Part shown: piece by piece, positions 56,517-64,000 of the stretch
Numbering within the stretch: the first letter of the stretch is position 1
Layout: each line of letters opens with the position of its first letter
Source: Sordaria brevicollis
Taxonomy: Eukaryota; Ascomycota; Sordariomycetes; Sordariales; Sordariaceae
Length of the DNA stretch: 64,000 nt
Assembly (NCBI GenBank): GCA_033439795.1
Contig: JAUTDP010000005.1
Span: 3,191,001 to 3,255,000 of the forward strand
Direction: 5' to 3'
Program-made: the position numbers and the translations under genes
The notes under the pieces: generated by a model
Databases searched by the model: none
The model's input: only the letters and a program-made list of their open reading frames with translations
What the model was told of the DNA's origin: nothing

Positions 56517-58718
56517 ATGCGTGGGCTTCATTTGAAAGTCTCGTCACTCACAGCTTGCTGTGCTGTATTGCTTCTGTCAGCATCCTCTCTGGTGCTCGCA
56601 AAACCTTTGGATCCAGCACCACATCAACGCACTGTACCAAATCTGTTGCCCAAACAGGTGATCACACCTGGTGGAGCTCCATGCGGGCAGAACAACGCGA
56701 CGAACAGGGCCTGCTGGAAGAACAACTGGAATATCAGTACTGACTATGAGGTTACGAATCCGCCTGCTTTCAACACTGTCAATGTGAGTTGAACTTCCAA
56801 ATAGCGTATGTAGGCCAAGACACTCTTTACTAACCGTTTTGACTCTCCGTCAAGGTTGATCTCCATATCACGAACGTGACAAACTGGGTTGGCCCAGATG
56901 GGATTGTCAAACCTGCCATGCTCATTAATAGTGAGTTTGAGCCCTAGTTGTTGTTGACTGAACCGGCATCGACTAATACCTCTTTTCAGATCAGTATCCT
57001 GGGCCGACTATTACAGCGGGTGAGTCTTGACTGCATGTGTTTGGCCATGAGGGAAGAAGACACTGACTGTTTTGGGAAGATTGGGGCGACTACATCCAAG
57101 TCAACGTCTACAACGATCTGCAGCATAACGGGTAAGTACTCCCAGAGACCAATTTCTAGCAAGCTGTCTAACAATTATGCAGGTCATCCATCCACTGGCA
57201 CGGTATCAGACAGTTTGGTGAGAGCAATCAGGACGGAGCAAATGGTGTCACGGAGTGTCCGATTCCACCTGGTTCTATGAAGAGCTACACTTTCCATGTC
57301 ACCCAATATGGTACTTCATGGTGCGTTAACTCTCTTGCCCAAAATACCAACAGTCTCACTGACCGTCTTGCAGGTACCACAGCCACTACTCCAACCAGTA
57401 CGGCAACGGGGTGGTGGGAGCCCTCATCGTCAGGGGACCTGCTTCGGCCAACTATGATATCGACCTCGGCCCGTACATGATCCAGGACTATTACCGTCAG
57501 ACAGCTGATCGACTGCACTATGTTGCTGAGCTAGTGCAGAACGGTCCTCCGCCTGATAGTAGTACTATCACTTTCCGCGGAAAGAGCATCAACCCTACAG
57601 GATCTGGTGGTTCGTACGACCGCTTGGTCTTGACTCCAGGGAAGAAGCACCTGATCCGCCTCATCAATGCCAGTGTGGATAACTCTTTCACTGTCTCTCT
57701 CGTCGGCCACAGCTTCACCGTCATTGCCATCGATCTCGTCCCTGTCACGCCTGTGGTCCGCAGCAAGCTGTTCATGGGTGTCGGTCAGCGTTACGATGTT
57801 ATCGTCGAAGCCAACCAAGCGGTCGGGAACTACTGGCTCAATGCCACGCTCGAAGCTGCTGGCAACTGTGGTACAAGTTTGAACAAGTATCCCGCGGCCA
57901 TTATCCAGTACTCGGGCGCCAGCAGCACTGCCCTACCCACCAATAAGGGCACTCCAGTGACCGCCACCTGCGCAGGCGAGTCCGGCTTTGCGCCCATCGT
58001 CAAGCGCACCATCTCTCCCTCCCTTTTTGCCCCTTCCAGCCTGCCCATCACCCTCAACACCCCCACCAAGCCCCAGGGCCAAGTCTTCGAGTGGCGTATC
58101 CGCAACACCCCCATCGTCGTCGAGTGGGATCACCCCGTGCTCGAGTACATCCTCGAAGGCAACAACTCCTTCCCCGCAGCCATCAATCTCGTCGAAGTCC
58201 CCGCCGCCGACGCCTGGACCTTCTGGGTGATCCAAAACGACTTTGCCCTCCCGCACCCCATCCACCTCCACGGGCACGACTTTTTGACTCTCGGCATCGG
58301 CACCGGCACCTTCTCGGCGAGCACCATGCTGAACCAGCTCAACTTCAACAACCCCATCCGCCGCGACGTCGTGCAAGTCCCCGGCGGCGGGTGGCTGGTG
58401 ATGGCCTACAAGACGGATAACCCGGGCGTGTGGTTGATGCATTGCCACATTGGGTGGCACGTCGCCATGGGGCTGGGGATTCAGTTCCTGGAGAGGAAGA
58501 ACGAGATTAAGCAGCTGATGAAGCTGGATCAGATGGTGCCTAATTGTAAAGCGTGGAGAGCGTATCAGCCTAAGAGTCCGTATTTGCCGAAGATTGATTC
58601 GGGGTTGAGGAAAAGAAGTTTGATGGATGGGGAGGGGGTGAGGTTGGTGAGGGATGGGTTTAATTTTAGGGAGGAGGGGTTAGAGGGGAGGGAGGGGGCT
58701 GTTAGGAGGCTTTGGTAG
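56517..58718 (+). CDS. Laccase (multicopper oxidase), six exons
   Basis: Exons 56517-56783, 56855-56930, 56990-57019, 57080-57131, 57183-57320 and 57374-58718 join with consistent phases into 635 residues. Introns of 51-71 nt carry GTGAGT/GTAAGT/GTGCGT donors. The start has a signal peptide (CCAVLLLSASSLVLA) and a short pro-region ending near PKQVITPGGAPC. All four copper motifs are present: HWHGIRQ, WYHSHYSNQYGNGV, HPIHLHGHDF and HCHIGWHVAMGLGIQFLE, with Leu at the axial position ten residues after the Cys. Near the C-terminus DSGLRKR is the processing site typical of ascomycete laccases, where removal of the tail after DSGL activates the enzyme. The tail here is long (about 45 residues) and basic. 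The secreted enzyme oxidises phenols with reduction of O2 to water. It is clearly different from my recollection of the classical Neurospora laccase, so it is probably a paralogue. Confidence 0.95.
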
Positions 58719-58995
58719 TTTTACTGGGGCTGGTGATGGGGGGTGGGTTACCTCTATGGTGCTGGCGTTTGTTGAGGGGGATGTTTTTGTTGGGGTTTTG
58801 GGGGTGGTTTTGCGTTGTGTTTATCCTTCTAGGCTGTTGAGTCCAGTTTATCGTTACAACGAAGTTTACTCACGGTAGTATCGTATAAACCTGTGCTTCC
58901 CCTCGTTCATGGCATCACTTGTCTTTTTGCGCCGAGTGTCCCTGCCGCTCACAGAGGGCCCAGGGGCGGTAGTCGCGTACTCACGTGTTCACGCG

Positions 58996-59019
58996 CCCCC
59001 CCCCCCCCCCCCCCCCCCC
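58996..59019. repeat. Poly-C run, 24 bases
   Basis: Uninterrupted C run; its length in the assembly is likely to be approximate. Confidence 0.9.
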
Positions 59020-59036
59020 TCTCCCTTCACTCGGGC

Positions 59037-59062
59037 GGGCTGGTGGGCTGGTGGGCTGGTTG
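59037..59062. repeat. GGGCTGGT tandem repeat
   Basis: Three near-exact 8-base units, part of a wider GGCTGG-rich stretch. Confidence 0.8.
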
Positions 59063-59317
59063 CCCAGTCAACCCCTCCATGGCACCTCCTAGCCTGGGGC
59101 TTCTTTCTCCTCCTATGCTGCGGGTCTGCGGCCTGCCGCGCGGAGGAGGAGGAGAGGAGAGGCATGGTGCTGCGGAGCAGGATACTGCCGGCAACGCATG
59201 GGAGGCCAGGCGGTGGCATGGCGGTTTGGGAAGCGGGCGGGAGATTGGGGCTTTGTTTCCTTTCTTGTCCTGGCGGCCCGTGGCCGGTTGGGATGCGGGC
59301 GGAAGGTTGCCGTGGGG

Positions 59318-59515
59318 ATGGTGGTGATGTTGTTGATGCTGGTGCTGTTGATGTTGATGTTGGTGATGTTGGTGATGTTGATGCTGGTGATGTTGTTGAT
59401 GGTGATGCAGTGGTATTGTTGGCAGTGGTGGTATTGTAATAATCTTGTTGGTTATAGTGGTGGTGGTGGTGGTGTTGGTGGTGCTGTTGATGCTGGTGAT
59501 GTTGCTGGTGGTGGG
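59318..59515. repeat. GTT/GAT/GGT triplet tract
   Basis: Imperfect hexamer and triplet repeats (GATGTTGGTGATGTTGATG and variants). The opposite-strand sense of the tract at 60270-60560 is closely similar. Confidence 0.85.
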
Positions 59516-59679
59516 CATGCTTGGCCTTGTTGTTTCCTGGCCCAGGGTGGCCCGCAGGCATGCGACTCGGGGTGTTGGATGGTGCCGTGGCGGTGCTTGA
59601 GGCTGGTGGGCTGCTAGGCTGGCAGAGGGCCGTGTTGATGCTGCTGCTGGGCTGGTAGGCTGGCAGAGGGCCGGGGGCC

Positions 59680-60220
59680 TTAAGGTTCGGAGGTGAAGGT
59701 ACCTCCTTATGGGGGGGCAAGGTTACCAGCCACACCTCCGCCCTTTACCTTATAACACCGCCCTTAGGTATTTTTTTTAACCAAGTCCAAAAATGCCTAA
59801 GATTAGGCAAAAAAGAGTCGTCTAATATTATTCCTCCTCTCTGGAAAATAGCCTAATCCCAAAAGGCCTTCCCTGGCCCCCAAAAGGCCTTATCTGGCTC
59901 CCAAAAGCTCTTTTCTCTGGCTTCTGCCTGAGATCTGATGAACTTCTTTCATCTAATAATAATAGAGAAAAGTTACCTAAAGGCAAAAAAAGCAAAAATT
60001 CAAAACTTAAATATTATTATTAGTATTAAAGATTTTGGAAGATTTGAAATTGAAGTTGATGTTGACGTTGGAGATGATATTGATGCTGGCGTTGAAGCTG
60101 GGGTTGAGATAGGTATTAGGGGGAAAATTAGGCTCTTCTTCCTAATTTTTTCCTAATATTAGGAAGAGGAAAAAGTAAAGAAAAGGCTACCTATTAGGTA
60201 GCCGATAATTAGCCCGTGCG
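59680..60220 (+). repeat. Dispersed repeat, copy A
   Basis: It includes TTACCAGCCACA, the 41-base conserved block at 59873-59913 (CCCCCAAAAGGCCTTATCTG), a run of GTTGATGTTGACGTTGG hexamers (60053-60108) and the end AATTAGCCCGTGCGAGGG. The same order of blocks occurs inverted at 61070-61575. Confidence 0.75.
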
Positions 60221-60269
60221 AGGGCGGAGGAAACCTTAGGTTCCCTTCTACCTGTGGCTAAGCCACACG

Positions 60270-60600
60270 GTCCCAAGAGCAGCAGCAGCAGCCTCAACAC
60301 CAGCTGACCAGCAACAGCAGCACCAGCAATACTCGACTACCAACACCAACAGCACCAGGACCAGCACCAGCCACAGCAACAGCAGCAACACCAAGAGCAC
60401 CAGTAGCAGGCTCAGCACCAGCATCACCAGCACCAACAGCACCACCAATACTCGACTACCAACACCAACAGCACCAAGACCAGCACCAGCCACAGCAGCA
60501 GCATCAACAACACCACCAGCACCAGCACTTCAACACCAACAACATCATCACCACAGCCTCACCCCCAGCAACAACAACCCCCAGCACATGGGGCTCGCCA
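60270..60600. repeat. CAG/CAA/CAC triplet tract with a 119-bp direct repeat
   Basis: AATACTCGACTACCAACACC occurs at 60328 and again at 60447, followed in both by AACAGCACCA[GA]GACCAGCACC. The unit is therefore 119 bases, embedded in triplet-repeat DNA. Confidence 0.85.
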
Positions 60601-61069
60601 CGGCACCATCACCGAGCTCATCACCGAGCTCATCACCTCAACCCCACGCCCTAAGTGGCGCCGCAACCGCCCCAGAACGGCACAGAGAGTGCCTCTCTGC
60701 CTACCGCTGGGCTTTGAAGTGAACATTAGCGTTCCGCTCCATCCTCATGATGTGCCTTCGGGCCTGGGGCCGCCGTGTTTGGATGTAAGAACATGAACAA
60801 AACCGGGCATTGCATGTGTTTCCTTGTGCCGCCGTGCGCCACATTTCCAGGGGCATGTATTAGGTACTGCAGTTGCTCGCCCACGCTAGCGTGCTTTGTG
60901 CGGGCTTTGCGCGGAGGTACCTTTTTGAGGAAGGTACCTTCGTGCGGAAGCCACATTCGTGGAAAAGCCACGTTCCTAAGGAAGGAAGGTTCCGAAGTAC
61001 TAAAGTACCCAGGTATCTACGCCTACGGTTTCAACCTTTGGGTAGCTTAGTATGCGAGTATAAGGTTAA

Positions 61070-61575
61070 AGTCCCGCGCACGGGCTATTTATTATTCTCT
61101 TGAAGAATGCCCTATTCTTTTCTTTTCTACATTTAAAAAAGAAACTCCAACTCTCCCCAGCCTCAACTTCAAGGCCGGTTTCAATGCCAACTTTAATACC
61201 AACTTCAACGCTAATATTACCGTTAATATTAAGAAAAAAAAGTTTGAGAAAATTCTCCAAGATTTATCATTTTGGATAATAATATTTTCTCTATCTTTCA
61301 TCCTAATAATAGGAGAAGTTAGGGAAAAGAGCTTTCGGGAGCCAGATAAGGCCTTTTGGGGGCTAGGGAAGACCTTTTGGGATTAAGCTATTTTAGAAAA
61401 AAATAATAGAGATTAGGCAAAAGCTGGAAACGAAATATTTAGTTTCTATTCCCACTTTTTTACTTAGGTAAAAATTAGCCCCCCAATAGAGGGACTTGGA
61501 GTTGGAGGGCCAAGATGTGGCTAGTAACTTTCCCCTTAGGGACGGGAGGTAAAGGTTCTCCGGGGCCTCAAAGCG
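61070..61575 (-). repeat. Dispersed repeat, copy B (inverted)
   Basis: On the minus strand it reads TTACTAGCCACA, then the conserved block (61326-61366), the hexamer run (GTTGAAGTTGGTATTAAAG and variants, 61157-61215) and AATAGCCCGTGCGCGGG, the same order as copy A. Confidence 0.75.
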
Positions 61576-62239
61576 GCGCACGCACCACATACTGGGCCAC
61601 TTGCTTCCACGGAAGCATTGTGGCTAGGGAGAATTGGGTCAACTCCCGGGACATGCACGCCCAATGCCAGCGGTCTCAAGGAAGCGAAGAGGGCCCTGGG
61701 CCGGCCACCTTCCAGGTTCTCAGCCCCCGAAGCACCACCAAGCGCCGCGATCTGCGGCCCCATAGTGCGAAGCTCATGCTTCCCGGCTACCCTGCCGCGG
61801 AGCCGCACGGCGCACTAAACGCCTTCCATATCGGCCCGCGGCGCGCCGAGGAACACATGCTATAAGAGCTTACTTGGAGAAGCATGCTCCCCCGAGGGCA
61901 AAGAATGGGAAAACCCAGAATGCCCCGGCGGTTGCCCTTGTCCCTACCAACCAAGGGAAATTAAGGTGGCTCGAAGACATGCCCTCAAGGGGAAGCCCCG
62001 AGCACCGCCACTTCGGTGCCGGTGGCGCGCGCCGCAAACTACTATTCACCGGCCATTAACGGCCTTAGTTCCCAAGGTAGTCCAATAGCTAGAAACCTCT
62101 AGCTTTGGGGGGATTAGCCCGCTGGCCAGAGGCTATGCAACTCCTCCTGGGGAGGTGGGCCAAATTTGAACTAAGGTCCAAAGCCCTACGCCGACCTCGA
62201 TACTCTTCCTTCGTTAAAGGAGCCGCCACGCGGCCGTTA

Positions 62240-62600
62240 ACACTAGGCGGGGCTTGCGGGGCTAGAAAGATTTTAGGTATTTTATTAAATTTAACTTATT
62301 TCTCAAAAATAAATTATCTTCTCCTTTTCTACTCTATTTCCAAAGCCTTTAAAAATAGCCTGATAGCAAGAGGCCTTCTCTAGCCCCCAAAAGGTCTTAT
62401 CTGGCCCCCAAAAGCTCTTTTTCCTGACTTTTGCCTGAGTTCCGATAAACTTCTTCCATCTAATATTCAAGAAGAAAATAAAAAAAAAGGATTTGCCTAT
62501 TATTATTTAAAATATTAGAAAAGTTTGAGATAGGCGTTGAAGTTGGCGTTGAAGTAAGCGTTGAGGTAGGTGTTGACGCTTTTGGAAAACGTTCCTAGAG
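62240..62600 (+). repeat. Dispersed repeat, copy C
   Basis: It contains the conserved block at 62380-62420 and GTTGAAGTTGGCGTTGAAG hexamers at 62534-62580. It lacks the AGCCCGTGCG end seen in copies A and B and may be truncated. Confidence 0.7.
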
Positions 62601-62994
62601 TTGAGAATTACTTCAGGTTAAACAGTTTCCTCGATGAAGTAAGTATAAATAAAATAGCCACAAAAAATACGTATTCCTACCTATTAGGCTAAGCGGTAGT
62701 AAAAGTGGCGGTGCAAAACCCAGGTAGCTATAACTGCACCCTTCACCTCACGGTCTTCCTCCGGTGTGGCGCACCGAAGTGTCCCGCCCTCCGGAGCCCG
62801 AACCTAGAGGTACCTGTACCTACCTCCAGGTCCGGCAAGTAACACAGCCGTGAATGGGGAGGGCCAGCTACCTCCAGGCCCCGCCTTCCAAATCACAGAC
62901 ATAGAAGGCAGGAGCAACCACAACCACCAAGGAAACACCCACCCTCAACCCGGAACCTCACACCTTCTCCCGCACTCACCAACCATACACCAAG

Positions 62995-64000
62995 ATGGAT
63001 AAACTCCCGCAAGAAGTCATCGACAAGATCGCAGGCCACCTGCTTCATACCTCTAGAGTAGTCGGAAACATCAAAGCAACGCCGATCATGTTCACCTCCT
63101 CCAGCGTTGTTGCCCCACCGAGCGGTCGGCGCACAGGGTCAAGAATAAAGGCGTCTCAGTACGCCACCATCTCCAGATCGTGGCAGCGCGCCATCGAGGC
63201 GCTCACGTTCTACAGGCTAGAATTGAATACGAAGGACGAAGTTCGCTACGCGGCGGAGTGTCTAAAAGGGGAGCACCGCGAGCATCGTCGCTCGCGAGTG
63301 TTCCAGATTAAGGTCGACATCACCGTGGGAGTGGCGCCGGGAACAGTTTGGGGCGAAGTGACGGAGGAAGAGCGAGATCGGGAGATTGTGGATGGTTTGA
63401 GGGGGGTTGTTGAGTTTGTTAACTCTACTTGGGTGAGTTACTTACCTCCACGCTGAACTATTCGTCGATGTGAACGTGACTAACACATCACCAGCCCATC
63501 GCCGGCGTCGTCCTCCGCCCCCTCGACCTCCTCATCACCATCAATATAACAATAACCACACCACCACCCAGCACCAACACCAACCCCGCCACTCCCGCCG
63601 ATACCCAACTCCCACCCACCCTGCAGAATCTCACCCCCTGCCCAGCTATAACCTCCCTAGCCATCAACTACACCCTAACCCAATTACTTCCACCCCCCGA
63701 AGAAGAGTTCATCGACGGACCACGCAACAGAACCGGCTACACCTCCTTCTTTTGGAGACCGGGATTACACATCCGCGCCGCCGCCGAGATCGCGCAGATT
63801 GGCGCCACGATGGTTAGGCCTGGGTGGCTTATCGAGATTGGAGGAGAGGGCCTGTTCCCTACGCTGTATAGCGAGGAGGGGGAGTTCTTTCTTTGGAGGG
63901 CGGTAGAGAAGGGGGATGAGTATGAGGTGGAGATGGAGGGTAGGAGGATGGCGATGGAGAGGTGGCATAGGCGGAGGGAGGATAGGTGGCGGACTCGGTG
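62995..64000 (+). CDS. F-box-like protein, 5' part (runs off window); intron 63433-63494
   Basis: ATG 62995 (CCAAGATGG context) starts MDKLPQEVIDKIAGHLLHTS, the usual N-terminal F-box pattern (Leu-Pro-x-Glu-[IV]-[IV]-x-x-Ile). YATISRSWQRAIEALTFYRL follows, where fungal F-box proteins have the conserved Ser-Arg-x-Trp-Gln...Phe. Exon 1 ends ACT TGG|GTGAGT; the intron has GACTAACAC and ATCACCAG, and exon 2 (63495 onward, PIAGVVLRPLDLLITINI) stays open to the window end with the same phase. F-box proteins are usually substrate receptors of SCF ubiquitin ligases. The middle is Thr/Pro-rich and nothing beyond the F-box region is recognised. The remainder lies beyond base 64000. Confidence 0.75.

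Larger units (their letters stand above)
58719..62994. other. Repeat-rich intergenic region, 4.3 kb
   Basis: There are no supported genes. It holds a C24 run, a GTT/GAT-type simple-repeat tract, a CAG/CAA/CAC-type tract with a 119-bp duplication, a pair of about 40-bp direct repeats (59602-59668) and three copies of one dispersed repeat (listed separately). Long open frames here (e.g. 58989-59735 minus) are products of triplet repeats. Confidence 0.6.

Noticed and set aside
58989..59735. 248-codon minus-strand Thr/Pro/His-rich frame
   Set aside because: Produced by GTT/GAT triplet repeats and the C24 run.
1..64000. Bacterial-type features: operons, ribosome binding sites, CRISPR arrays, insertion sequences, origins
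   Set aside because: The window is fungal nuclear DNA; regular spacer arrays and IS ends were looked for and not seen.

Overview
The window is nuclear DNA of a filamentous ascomycete, most likely Sordariales and Neurospora-like. Reasons: short introns (about 50-165 nt) with GT..AG ends and CTAAC-type branch sites; a fungal acetyl-CoA carboxylase, a Zn(II)2Cys6 regulator, a HET-domain gene, an ascomycete laccase and a probable velvet-type gene; and a long block reduced almost to A and T that is flanked by LTRs differing only by transitions, the signature of repeat-induced point mutation (RIP). No bacterial operons, CRISPR arrays, rRNA or convincing tRNA genes were seen.

Layout. 1-1775: 3' end of acetyl-CoA carboxylase. 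3.2-9.4 kb: two tandem genes for long, Ser/Thr/Pro-rich, probably disordered proteins. A third, larger one lies on the other strand at 17.4-20.6 kb. The three share a C-terminal Trp/Cys motif, and the first two also share leader sequence. 10.7-11.4 kb: a two-exon velvet-like gene, followed by about 6 kb without a confident gene. 22.8-23.2 kb: a two-exon gene for a 97-residue protein. 26.3-28.0 kb: an amino acid permease with two introns. 29.3-32.6 kb: an alpha/beta hydrolase convergent with a Zn2Cys6 regulator. 33.9-35.9 kb: a HET-domain gene.

36.3-42.0 kb: a complete-length Ty1/copia-type LTR retrotransposon in minus-strand orientation, destroyed by RIP but still with a perfect 5-bp target duplication (CAAAT) and 190-bp LTRs. 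43.0-45.0 kb: a Myb/SANT-like gene with a Gln-rich minisatellite tail. 47.3-49.3 kb: a membrane-anchored protein with a fucose-lectin-like ectodomain. 49.9-53.1 kb: two divergently transcribed paralogous secreted proteins, one with an internal repeat array. 56.5-58.7 kb: a six-exon laccase. 58.7-63.0 kb: repeat-rich DNA with simple repeats, a C24 run and three copies of a dispersed repeat not visibly RIP-mutated. 63.0 kb to the end: the 5' part of an F-box-like gene.

Genes facing the outside are well represented: permease, laccase, lectin-like protein and secreted pair. Regulatory or self-recognition genes (velvet-like, Zn2Cys6, HET, F-box) are the other group. I see no coherent metabolic cluster. 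A practical point: in four genes the reading frame is best explained by one missing base in a G or C run, so either the assembly undercalls homopolymers or these alleles carry real frameshifts.
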